A stretch of 10,031 nt of DNA, from NCBI GenBank assembly GCA_023391535.1, contig JAEWAU010000039.1, forward strand, positions 1 through 10,031. The letters run 5' to 3'. Each line of letters opens with the position of its first letter. Position 1 is the stretch's first letter. This stretch comes from Bacillota bacterium (GTDB lineage Bacteria > Bacillota > Clostridia > Oscillospirales > Ethanoligenentaceae). The notes under the pieces are model-generated. The model made no database searches. It worked only from the letters and a program-made list of their open reading frames with translations, and was not told where the DNA came from. Shown piece after piece: positions 1 through 6,019 of this stretch. The translations under genes and the position numbers were made by a program.

Positions 1-31
1 GTTGCAAAACGCATACGATGCGTTTTGCAAC
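1..31. repeat. Perfect palindromic hairpin (left copy of an edge repeat)
   Basis: GTTGCAAAACGCAT (1-14) and ATGCGTTTTGCAAC (18-31) are perfect inverted repeats around a 3-nt loop. The element lies 25 nt past the stop codon of the minus-strand dehydrogenase that ends at 57. A related hairpin with the same core, also followed by CACCC, occurs at 9899-9933, so this is more likely a member of a dispersed intergenic repeat family than a one-off terminator. Whether a T-run follows on the minus strand cannot be seen because the window ends here. Confidence 0.8.
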
Positions 32-56
32 ACCCCCTTTGCGGCGCACGGCGCGC

Positions 57-1004
57 TCATCCCACCAGATGGACCGGCGCGCCCGCCAGATAGGCTTTGA
101 GATTTGCGCACACGATTTCCGCGCGGCGGGCCATCGCCTCCTCCGTGGCGAAACCGACGTGTGGCGTGACGATGCAGTTTTTCGCGTGCAGCAGCGGGTG
201 CTCGGGCGGGAGGGGCGGCTCGCCCTCGAACACGTCGATTCCGGCGCCGGCAAGATCGCCGCCGCCAAGCGCCCGGGCCAGAGCGTCGCTGTCCACAAGG
301 GGGCCGCGCGCCGTATTGATGAGGACGGCGGTCTTTTTCATGCGCGCGAGCTGTTCGCGGCCGATCATGCCTTTGGTTTCGGGCGTCAGCGGCACGTGGA
401 GCGAAACGACGTCGCAGGAGGAAAGGAGCGTGTCGAGGTCGGTGAACGCAACGCCCTCCGCGTCTTTTTTCGTCCGGCTGCAGGCAAGGACCTCGCAGCC
501 GAACGCCCGCGCGAGGGCGGCGACACGCAGGCCGATGGCGCCCGCCCCGACGATGCCGAACTTCCTGCCCGCAAGCTCCCGCCCGGTTCGCCCTTCCCGG
601 GCTTTGCCGCGGCGCGCAGCGGCGTCAAGGGACGGGATGTCGCGGAAAAGGGCCAGCGCCAGCCCGAACGTAAGCTCGGCCACCGCCGCGGTGGAATAGC
701 CCGCGCAGTTCGAAACCCGGATGCCCCGGCTGCGGCAGTACGCCAGATCCACATGGTCGCAGCCCGTGAAAGCGACGCAGATATAGGAAAGCTTCGGGCA
801 TTTTTCCATCACCGAGGCAGGGAACGGGATGTTCGAAAGCACCACCGCATCCGCATCCCGGCCGCGCTCGGCCAGCGTTTGTGCGTCTTCCGCGCGCGTG
901 CCGCAAAAGACGAGCTCCGCGTCCTGCCCAACGGCCTGCCGCACCATGCTTTGCAGGGCATCGCCCGGCAGGCCCAGCGGCTCCAGAAACACGATTTTTT
1001 TCAT
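57..1004 (-). CDS. D-isomer-specific 2-hydroxyacid dehydrogenase
   Basis: 315-aa cytosolic NAD(P)-dependent dehydrogenase that would interconvert a 2-keto acid and a D-2-hydroxy acid (phosphoglycerate / glycerate / hydroxypyruvate reductase superfamily). Seen: a substrate domain at about 1-105 and 285-315 flanking a Rossmann domain with GAGAIG at 153-158; the catalytic triad expected for the family as Arg233 (NTARG), Glu262 (VFEGEP) and His282 (TPHVGF). After the second strand the sequence is SRTKK (176-180) rather than an acidic residue, which may point to NADP(H) over NAD(H); this is inference. Start: the frame is open upstream to 1085, but that extension crosses a terminator and lacks family character, and the MKKIVFLEPLG start at 1004 fits the fold. 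Its ribosome site is weak. The gene is separated from the upstream gene by a strong terminator, so it is probably transcribed on its own or by read-through. Exact substrate unknown. Confidence 0.9.
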   Translation of the reverse strand: MKKIVFLEPLGLPGDALQSMVRQAVGQDAELVFCGTRAEDAQTLAERGRDADAVVLSNIPFPASVMEKCPKLSYICVAFTGCDHVDLAYCRSRGIRVSNCAGYSTAAVAELTFGLALALFRDIPSLDAAARRGKAREGRTGRELAGRKFGIVGAGAIGLRVAALARAFGCEVLACSRTKKDAEGVAFTDLDTLLSSCDVVSLHVPLTPETKGMIGREQLARMKKTAVLINTARGPLVDSDALARALGGGDLAGAGIDVFEGEPPLPPEHPLLHAKNCIVTPHVGFATEEAMARRAEIVCANLKAYLAGAPVHLVG

Positions 1005-1052
1005 TTGTTTTTTACCGGCTTTCTTTTGAGATGGATCTGGGATAGAAGCGTC

Positions 1053-1078
1053 AAAAAAAGGGCAGGGCCCTGCCCTTT
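1053..1078 (-). terminator. Rho-independent terminator after the Gfo/Idh/MocA gene
   Basis: A 22-bp perfect palindrome, AAAGGGCAGGG / CCCTGCCCTTT (1057-1078), is followed on the minus strand by a run of seven T (plus-strand A-run 1053-1059, partly inside the stem). It lies 26 nt past the stop of the gene ending at 1104 and 49 nt before the next gene's start, so it should insulate the two dehydrogenase genes. Confidence 0.88.
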
Positions 1079-1103
1079 CGCCCAAACGGGCGGCGCGGGC
1101 GGC

Positions 1104-2084
1104 TCAGCCCCGCGTTTCCTCGAACGGGTAGACCATGCCCCACTGGTTCCGGATCTGGGAAAGCAGGGCGGAAACGTCGCGCGTAAAATCCAGCTCACCG
1201 ACCCCGGCGTCCCCGGAAACGGCCCTTTGCATATCCAGCGCCTCATATTCGAGCGCCCGGGCCGTTTCGCCCGCACGGATTTCCTCGCGGCGGCCGTCCG
1301 CCGTGTAAACAACCGAGGCCGTATCCGCCCGCGGATAATTTTCCACCTCGATATAGCCCTTTTCGCCCGCCACCACGCCGCGCTTCGGCTGTTTGGCGCG
1401 CATGGTCAGCGCCGTCACCACCATCTGGCCGCAGTCGTTCTTCATCAGGATGCCGGACTGCTCGTCCACGCCCGTTTCGAAATACTGCGGGGTGGTGAGC
1501 ACCACGTCGGGCTTTTTTTCGAGGAACCAGCGCGCGAACGACACGGCGTAGACGCCGATATCCAGCAGCGCGCCGCCCGCCAGCTCTTTGCTGAAAAAGC
1601 GCCCGCGCGGGTCGTATTCCTTGCAGCTGCCGAAGTTCACCTGCACCATCTTCACCTTGCCCAGGGCGCCCGAATCCAGAAGCTCGCGCAGTTTGCGGTA
1701 CAGCGGCATGTGGTAAACGGTCATGGCCTCCATCACCGCAACGCCCTTTTCGCGCGCGAGGGCCGCCACCTCCTCGAGCTGCCGGCTGTTCACGGTGATG
1801 GCCTTTTCGCAGAGCACATGCTTGCCGCTGCGGACGGCCTCCGTCAGGTACCGGTAATGCAGGTTGTGCGGCGTGGCGATATAGACGATATCCACCGCCG
1901 GGTCGGCCAGCATTTCGGCGGCGTCGGCATAAACGCGCCGCGCACCGAAGCGCCGCGCGAACGCCTGCGCCGATTCGGGGTGCCCGCTGCACACGCCGTA
2001 AACGCCGCCGCACACGTTCCGGAGCGCGGCGGCCATTTCTCCGGCGATAGCGCCGGTTCCGATCATGCCCCAACGATATTCCAT
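1104..2084 (-). CDS. Gfo/Idh/MocA-family oxidoreductase
   Basis: 326-aa cytosolic NAD(P)-dependent oxidoreductase, a family that acts mostly on sugars, inositols and related polyols; the exact substrate cannot be read here. Seen: N-terminal Rossmann motif GTGAIA at 9-14, then ATPHNLHY at 70-77, the catalytic CEK motif at 92-94 (Lys94), and the C-terminal domain signature GGALLDIGVY at 170-179. The overall pattern resembles the dihydrodiol-dehydrogenase-like subgroup. Length is normal for the family. Start: ATG at 2084 has a strong GGAGG site 8 nt upstream; the longer open frame to 2153 runs through the leader repeats and is unlikely. It is bounded by its own candidate promoter (2158-2187) and a strong terminator (1053-1078), so it is probably a single-gene unit and its link to the glycerol cluster upstream is uncertain. 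Confidence 0.92.
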   Translation of the reverse strand: MEYRWGMIGTGAIAGEMAAALRNVCGGVYGVCSGHPESAQAFARRFGARRVYADAAEMLADPAVDIVYIATPHNLHYRYLTEAVRSGKHVLCEKAITVNSRQLEEVAALAREKGVAVMEAMTVYHMPLYRKLRELLDSGALGKVKMVQVNFGSCKEYDPRGRFFSKELAGGALLDIGVYAVSFARWFLEKKPDVVLTTPQYFETGVDEQSGILMKNDCGQMVVTALTMRAKQPKRGVVAGEKGYIEVENYPRADTASVVYTADGRREEIRAGETARALEYEALDMQRAVSGDAGVGELDFTRDVSALLSQIRNQWGMVYPFEETRG

Positions 2085-2105
2085 TCCGAAAACCTCCTTC
2101 TGCTT

Positions 2106-2133
2106 GCCCGAACGGGTTTGCCCGAGCGGGTTT
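2106..2133. repeat. 14-bp tandem repeat in the 5' leader of the Gfo/Idh/MocA gene
   Basis: Two head-to-tail copies, GCCCGAACGGGTTT (2106-2119) and GCCCGAGCGGGTTT (2120-2133), differ at one base. Each unit is itself a small inverted repeat (CCCG..CGGG). They sit between the candidate promoter and the ribosome-binding site of the minus-strand gene starting at 2084. A regulator site or a local duplication are both possible. Confidence 0.7.
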
Positions 2134-2157
2134 GCGTTTTTTGTCTCCCGCACCGCT

Positions 2158-2187
2158 ATTGTCGCACAAATCCCGCCGCGGCGTCAA
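2158..2187 (-). promoter_or_regulatory. Candidate sigma-A promoter for the Gfo/Idh/MocA gene
   Basis: On the minus strand TTGACG (2187-2182) is followed after 18 nt by GACAAT (2163-2158), giving an expected transcript start near 2151 and a leader of about 67 nt before the ATG at 2084. The -35 matches the consensus at five of six bases and the -10 at four of six. The -35 lies in the loop of the hairpin at 2169-2216. Confidence 0.45.
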
Positions 2188-2216
2188 CCCATCGGGCCTC
2201 CGTGCGCGGCGGGATT
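2169..2216 (-). terminator. GC-rich hairpin downstream of glpP, possible operon terminator
   Basis: Perfect 12-bp arms AATCCCGCCGCG (2169-2180) and CGCGGCGGGATT (2205-2216) enclose a 24-nt loop, starting 28 nt beyond the glpP stop codon. On the minus strand only TTTG follows, so it lacks a full T-run; it may be a weak terminator or an RNA 3'-end stabiliser for the glp transcript. It also overlaps the candidate promoter of the next gene. Confidence 0.5.
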
Positions 2217-2243
2217 CAAAAGCGGCCGGAGTACGCGGGGCGT

Positions 2244-2813
2244 TTACAAAAACCACACCGCGGGGTTTGTGGAGGAAACCGCGCGGGCGCCCGCGTCCAG
2301 CGCGGCCACCACGTCCTCCTTTTCGCGGATAAGCCCGCCCGCGATGACGGGCACGTCCATCGTTACGGCGAGCGACCGGATGATTTTGGGCATCAACCCC
2401 GGCAGCACTTCGATGGCGCAGGCCGATTCCTTGGGGTACTGCCGGGGGATGTTCCCGAGCGCCAGCGAATCGAGCAGGAAAAAGCGCTGCACCGCCAGCA
2501 GCCCGCAGGCAGGGGCGCGCCGCACGAGGCTCTGCTTGGTGCTGATGATGCCGTGCGCCGCTGTGTTGCGCGCCACGTATTCCACGCTGATCTCGCGCAG
2601 CGAAAGCCCCTCGATCAAATCCACATGCACCATACAGGTTTTGCCCGCCGCGCGCACCGTCTGCGTCAGCTCCGCCAGGTTGAGCAGGCTGCCGAACAGC
2701 AGGAACACCACCCGGCATTCGCTGCCCAGCGCGCGCGAAAGCCCGGCCTCGTCCTTTACGGCGGCGATCACCGGGTTTTCGTCGAGTTGTGCCAGAAATT
2801 CTTCCTGTTCCAA
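2244..2813 (-). CDS. glpP: GlpP, glycerol-3-phosphate-responsive antiterminator
   Basis: About 189 aa. The GlpP family, known from Bacillus subtilis, binds G3P and then acts on leader RNA of glp operons so that transcription passes an intrinsic terminator. Seen, numbering from TTG at 2813: NPVIAAVKD at 13-21, VVFLLFGSLLNL at 35-46, VHVDLIEGL at 62-70, GIISTK at 88-93, EVLPGLMPKII at 135-145, VIAGGLI at 156-162 and AVSSTN at 178-183; this is a TIM-barrel-like fold with a phosphate-binding C-terminal end. Start: the only in-frame ATG (2912) would add an Arg/Gly/Ala-rich stretch and overlap the lipase gene by 46 nt. TTG at 2813, with AAGG 7 nt upstream, gives the usual family length; TTG at 2855 is another option. 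It is the last gene of the glp cluster, 53 nt after the lipase stop, and its likely RNA target is the leader terminator at 8866-8918. Confidence 0.93.
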   Translation of the reverse strand: MEQEEFLAQLDENPVIAAVKDEAGLSRALGSECRVVFLLFGSLLNLAELTQTVRAAGKTCMVHVDLIEGLSLREISVEYVARNTAAHGIISTKQSLVRRAPACGLLAVQRFFLLDSLALGNIPRQYPKESACAIEVLPGLMPKIIRSLAVTMDVPVIAGGLIREKEDVVAALDAGARAVSSTNPAVWFL

Positions 2814-2866
2814 ATCGAAACCTTTTCCTTTCCCCGCTCCGCCGCTTTCCTCCAAGGATAGGCCGT

Positions 2867-3862
2867 TTAGGCGGGCGCGCCCTCCCGCGCGGGCAGGCGC
2901 GCGGCAAGCCATTGCCGGATATCTTCGTACGCCTGCTCCCTGCAGGCTTCGTTCAGCACCTCGTGCCGCGCGCCCGGGTAGAGCTTCAGCTGCACGTCGC
3001 CGTGGCCGGAGGCCTTCAGCGCGTCGTACACCTCGCGCGGGCCTTTGCCGTAGGCTCCCACCGGGTCTTCCGCACCCGAAAAGAGATAAACCGGAAGCTG
3101 TGCGGGCACGCGGGCCGCCCAGCCGCTCCCGCTGATCTCCGCGACGCCGCCAAACAGGTCGGCATAGCCGCCCGCCGTGAACGGGAATCCGCAGAATTCA
3201 TCCTGCGCATAGACGCGCGGGACTTCATCCACCGTGGAAAGCCACGCGAAACCGTTCACCGGGTTCTGGATGCGGCCAAGATACCCCCCGAACGAGAGCT
3301 TCGCGAGCAGCCGGCCCTGCGATTTCGGCCCGAGCACCCGTTTCTGCACGGCCGCAAGTAACCGCCCGAGGCCGAGCGCGGGGTTGCGGCCCGCCGTGCC
3401 GCTCAGGATGCAGCCCGAAAGCCCCCGGTAGCGCGTGATATAGGAGCGTGCCAGAAACGAGCCCATGCTGTGCCCCATGAGGAACACGGGCGCGCCGGGA
3501 TATTTCTCCCGCAGCTCGTCCTCCAGCCGTTTCATATCCCGCAGAACGCACTCCCAGCCGTCCTTTTGGGCGAAGTACCCTTTCGTGAGCGCCGATTCGC
3601 CGTGCCCCGCGTGGTCGTTCATGCCCACCGCGAAGCCGTTTTCCGCGAGGAACGCGGCGAACGCGTCGTACCGCGCGCTGTATTCGGACATGCCGTGCGC
3701 AATCTGCACCACCGCAGCGGGCTTTTGGGGCGCCCACAGCCGGGAAAAGACGGTTCCTTCCCCGCTGCTGGCGGGGCTGCGCCACTGCGTACGGGAAATT
3801 TCCGCCGCCGCAGGCCCCCGCCGTGTTTCCGTTTTCGCTTGCATTTCCGTTTCCGCTTCCAT
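2867..3862 (-). CDS. Alpha/beta hydrolase, monoacylglycerol lipase / lysophospholipase-like
   Basis: 331 aa, serine hydrolase of the Hydrolase_4 / monoacylglycerol-lipase type. Seen: oxyanion-hole region HGMSEYSARY at 56-65, NDHAGHGES at 82-90, nucleophile elbow GHSMG at 130-134 (Ser132), Asp266 in SGAEDPVG and His300 in GARHEV, so the catalytic triad is complete. The first 28 or so residues are polar and low in complexity, with degenerate GAAACG-like DNA repeats; there is no convincing signal peptide, so a cytosolic enzyme is expected. Start ATG at 3862 has AAAGGAG 10 nt upstream; a second ATG lies at 3844. It sits between glpK and glpP, and the inferred job is release of glycerol from monoacylglycerol or lysolipid to feed GlpK. 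Substrate is not proven by sequence; other esters are possible. Confidence 0.88.
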   Translation of the reverse strand: MEAETEMQAKTETRRGPAAAEISRTQWRSPASSGEGTVFSRLWAPQKPAAVVQIAHGMSEYSARYDAFAAFLAENGFAVGMNDHAGHGESALTKGYFAQKDGWECVLRDMKRLEDELREKYPGAPVFLMGHSMGSFLARSYITRYRGLSGCILSGTAGRNPALGLGRLLAAVQKRVLGPKSQGRLLAKLSFGGYLGRIQNPVNGFAWLSTVDEVPRVYAQDEFCGFPFTAGGYADLFGGVAEISGSGWAARVPAQLPVYLFSGAEDPVGAYGKGPREVYDALKASGHGDVQLKLYPGARHEVLNEACREQAYEDIRQWLAARLPAREGAPA

Positions 3863-3920
3863 TTCAAACCGCTCCTTTCATCGCACCGCAAAAAATCTGC
3901 CGGCAAAGAAACGGGGCTGC

Positions 3921-3953
3921 CCGGTATTCGTCCGGTATCCGTCCGGTATCCGT
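3921..3953. repeat. Three tandem 11-bp repeats between glpK and the lipase gene
   Basis: CCGGTATTCGT (3921-3931) is followed by two exact copies of CCGGTATCCGT (3932-3942, 3943-3953). The period of about one helical turn would place a bound protein on one face of the DNA. The repeats lie in the 157-nt gap after glpK; the stretch at about 3976-3999 next to them is unusually AT-rich for this region. Function unknown: regulator site, RNA element or simple slippage. Confidence 0.8.
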
Positions 3954-4019
3954 GGGAAAGAGCACCTGAAACGTCGATTTTTAATACAATATGTAGAATT
4001 TCATCCTGCTTTTTCGGAA

Positions 4020-5534
4020 TCAGCGGGGTTCCGGCCCGTGTTCCTCCCAATCGAGGCTGCGGGAAACGGCCTTGTGCCAGCGGCGCAGCAGCGTTTCCCT
4101 CTTCTGCCCCTCCATATCGGGGGTAAAGGTGCTGTCGCAGCTCCACATGCGGCGGATCTCGTCCGTGCCGCTCCACACGCCCACGGCGAGCCCCGCCAGA
4201 TACGCCGCGCCCAGGCCCGTGGTTTCGCGGATCATGGGGCGCCGCACCGGCCGGTTCAGGATGTCCGCCTGGAACTGCATGAGGAACGCGTCGCGCGAAG
4301 CGCCGCCGTCGGCCTTGAGCTCGCGGATGGGGATTCCGGTATCCTTCTCCATCGCCTCCACGAGGTCGGCGCTCTGGTAGGCGATGGATTCCTGCGCCGC
4401 CCGGATGATGTGCTCGCGCCGCGTGCCGCGCGTGAGCCCCACGATGCAGCCGCGCGCGTACATATCCCAGTGCGGCGCGCCGAGGCCCGTGAACGCGGGC
4501 ACGAAGTAGACGCCGCCCGTATCCGGAACCTTTTTGGCGTAATATTCGGCGTCGGGGCTTTCCGTGAAGAAGCGCATCTCGTCGCGCAGCCACTGGATGA
4601 CGGCGCCGCCCGCGAAAACGCTGCCCTCCTGCGCGTACTGCACGCGTTCGGGCCCGCCCGCGGTGGCGGCGAGCGTGGTGAGCAGCCCGTTTTTGCTCTC
4701 GTGCCGCGTGCAGCCGGTGTTCATAAGCAGAAAGCAGCCGGTTCCGTAGGTGTTCTTGGCCTCGCCCGCCTCGAAGCAGCCCTGCCCGAACAGCGCGGCC
4801 TGCTGGTCGCCCGCCATGCCGCAAACCGGCACCTGCGCGCCGCCGATGGAGACGGTGCCGTAGATTTCGCTGGAGCTTGCCACCCGGGGCAGCAGGACGC
4901 GCGGAATATTCAGCGCGTTCAGCAGCTCGTCGTCCCAATCGAGGGTATCGATGTTAAAGAGCATGGTGCGCGAAGCGTTGGTGCGGTCGGTGACATGCAC
5001 GCGGCCCTCCGTGAGCTTCCACACAAGCCACGTATCCACCGTGCCGAACAGCAGCTCGCCGCGCCGTGCGCGCTCGCGCGCGCCGGGGACATTGTCGAGA
5101 ATCCAGCGGATCTTCGTGCCGGAAAAGTAGGCGTCCGGCACAAGGCCCGTCTTTTTGCGGATGCTCTCGCCGAGCCCGCGGCGCAGCAGGTCATCCACAA
5201 TGGGCGCGGTGCGGCGGCACTGCCACACGATGGCGTTGTATACGGGCCTGCCCGTGTCCTTATCCCATACGATCGTGGTTTCGCGCTGGTTCGAGATGCC
5301 GATGGCGGCGATGTCGTGCGGGTCCACCCCGCTCTTGGCCACCGCCTCCATCATCACGCCGTACTGGCTCGACCAGATCTCCATCGGGTCGTGCTCCACC
5401 CAGCCCTCGCGCGGGTAAATCTGCGGAAATTCGCGCTGCGTCATTTCCACGATGTTCTGGCCGCGGTCGAACAGGATGGCGCGCGAGGAAGTGGTTCCCT
5501 GATCGAGCGCGAGAATATACGTTCCCGATCCCAT
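4020..5534 (-). CDS. glpK: Glycerol kinase
   Basis: 504 aa, full length for GlpK (FGGY kinase family). It phosphorylates glycerol to sn-glycerol 3-phosphate with ATP in the cytosol. Seen: phosphate-binding DQGTTSSR at 11-18, glycerol-binding Arg84-Glu85 in NQRETT, Tyr136 and Asp243 in AGDQQAALFGQ, the EGSVFAGGAVIQWLRD block at 303-318, and the C-terminal GGASRDAFLMQFQADIL signature at 410-426. Notably, the loop before VCGMAGDQQ reads YGTVSIGGAQVP and has no His, whereas PTS-regulated low-GC Gram-positive kinases carry the HPr-phosphorylated His there; this enzyme is probably not activated by HPr. Start ATG at 5534 has AGAAGGGA about 9 nt upstream, just after a small hairpin. It follows the DUF1667 gene by a structured 128-nt gap and supplies the substrate of the dehydrogenase trio upstream. 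Confidence 0.98.
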   Translation of the reverse strand: MGSGTYILALDQGTTSSRAILFDRGQNIVEMTQREFPQIYPREGWVEHDPMEIWSSQYGVMMEAVAKSGVDPHDIAAIGISNQRETTIVWDKDTGRPVYNAIVWQCRRTAPIVDDLLRRGLGESIRKKTGLVPDAYFSGTKIRWILDNVPGARERARRGELLFGTVDTWLVWKLTEGRVHVTDRTNASRTMLFNIDTLDWDDELLNALNIPRVLLPRVASSSEIYGTVSIGGAQVPVCGMAGDQQAALFGQGCFEAGEAKNTYGTGCFLLMNTGCTRHESKNGLLTTLAATAGGPERVQYAQEGSVFAGGAVIQWLRDEMRFFTESPDAEYYAKKVPDTGGVYFVPAFTGLGAPHWDMYARGCIVGLTRGTRREHIIRAAQESIAYQSADLVEAMEKDTGIPIRELKADGGASRDAFLMQFQADILNRPVRRPMIRETTGLGAAYLAGLAVGVWSGTDEIRRMWSCDSTFTPDMEGQKRETLLRRWHKAVSRSLDWEEHGPEPR

Positions 5535-5551
5535 CGTTCTCGTTCCCTTCT

Positions 5552-5565
5552 GCCGGTTTTCCGGC
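5552..5565 (-). promoter_or_regulatory. Small hairpin beside the glpK ribosome-binding site
   Basis: GCCGG-TTTT-CCGGC on the plus strand (GCCGGAAAACCGGC on the transcript) forms a 5-bp stem with a 4-nt loop immediately upstream of the AGAAGGGA ribosome site of glpK. It could influence translation initiation. Confidence 0.45.
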
Positions 5566-5633
5566 TCGTTTTCCCGTCATTTCGGGAAAGGATCGCTCCG
5601 TTGCGAAACGTTTCGCCCTATCCGGGAAAACGA
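5566..5633 (-). promoter_or_regulatory. glpK leader with mutually exclusive hairpins
   Basis: On the minus strand TCGTTTTCCCG (5633-5623) can pair with CGGGAAAACGA (5576-5566), 11 bp perfect. A nearer segment TTTCCCG (5589-5583) can instead pair with CGGGAAA inside the same 3' arm, with a 6-nt loop. The two pairings exclude each other, as in riboswitch-like or antitermination leaders. There is no T-run after the 3' arm, so control would act on translation or RNA stability rather than by a standard terminator. Function is inferred. Confidence 0.45.
5603..5616. promoter_or_regulatory. LacI-family-type operator palindrome upstream of glpK
   Basis: GCGAAACGTTTCGC is a perfect 14-bp palindrome with the central CG typical of LacI/GalR-family operators; its core matches the known E. 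coli RbsR site and resembles PurR sites. It lies 69 nt upstream of the glpK start codon. It does not fit the CcpA cre consensus. A repressor of this family may control glpK, but no such regulator gene is in the window. A weak -35-like TTGCAT at 5648-5643 could mark a local promoter. Confidence 0.6.
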
Positions 5634-5662
5634 ACAGACAAAATGCAAGTTCCTCTGTATTT

Positions 5663-6019
5663 TTATGGATTTGCCGCGGGCAGGCCGCGCGTCGTGATGA
5701 AATCGACGCCGGTTCCGCAGACGTTTTTCACGACCACCCGGCCGTGCTCCACGGGCGCTTCCAGCTCAAGGCCCTCGAGCACGCGCACGGCCTCGCGCAT
5801 CTTCGCCTTCGGCAGGGGCGCGCTGGTTTTCACCGGGCAGCGCGGGTACAGCCCGCCCCGCACGGCCACCGTGCTCGTTACCACGCGCGTGGGGTTCGTG
5901 GCTTCGGCAAGGCCGTAGGCCGCGCCGCGCGGGCAGCCGTTGCCCGAAACCAGGCCCGTTTCCTCGTCCACCCGGAGGCGGCAGCCCCGCGGGCAGACGA
6001 TGCAGGTAAACTCCTTCAC
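5663..6019 (-). CDS. DUF1667 (COG3862) Cys-rich protein linked to G3P dehydrogenase
   Basis: 118 aa. This small family is typically encoded next to GlpA and FAD/NAD oxidoreductases in anaerobic Firmicutes; its biochemical role is not well established, but the conserved cysteines suggest a metal or Fe-S site. Seen: Cys6, Cys9 and Cys13 in CIVCPRGC, Cys29 in GNGCPRG, Cys61 in PRCPVKT, and Cys101 in VCGTGVDFITTR near the C terminus. Start is GTG at 6019, sharing 4 nt (GTGA) with the stop codon of the preceding oxidoreductase gene, with a GAAGGGGG ribosome site upstream: translational coupling is very likely. Inferred job: third subunit or electron-transfer partner of the G3P dehydrogenase complex. 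Cytosolic, no membrane segment. Confidence 0.93.
   Translation of the reverse strand: MKEFTCIVCPRGCRLRVDEETGLVSGNGCPRGAAYGLAEATNPTRVVTSTVAVRGGLYPRCPVKTSAPLPKAKMREAVRVLEGLELEAPVEHGRVVVKNVCGTGVDFITTRGLPAANP

Noticed and set aside
1026..1054. Separate promoter for the 2-hydroxyacid dehydrogenase
   Set aside because: TTGACG overlaps the terminator's T-run on the minus strand, but the matching -10 (TCTCAA) agrees at only three bases, too weak to list.
18..2861. 947-codon open frame on the plus strand
   Set aside because: It lies antisense to three clearly recognised genes, has Arg/His/Ala-rich nonsense composition and no family motif; long antisense frames are expected in high-GC coding DNA.
1243..2907. 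554-codon open frame on the minus strand
   Set aside because: Overlaps the Gfo/Idh/MocA gene and glpP in another frame; Arg/Gly/Pro-rich composition typical of a frame shadow.
5603..5616. CcpA cre site before glpK
   Set aside because: The palindrome matches the cre consensus only around the central AA-CG-T; outer TG..CA positions do not fit, so a LacI/RbsR-like operator is the better reading.
5620..5648. Promoter just upstream of glpK
   Set aside because: TTGCAT is a fair -35, but no acceptable -10 is found at 16-18 nt spacing; a GATAGG at 20 nt is too distant.
3465..5918. 817-codon open frame on the plus strand
   Set aside because: Antisense shadow of the lipase gene, glpK and part of the DUF1667 gene; no recognisable domain.
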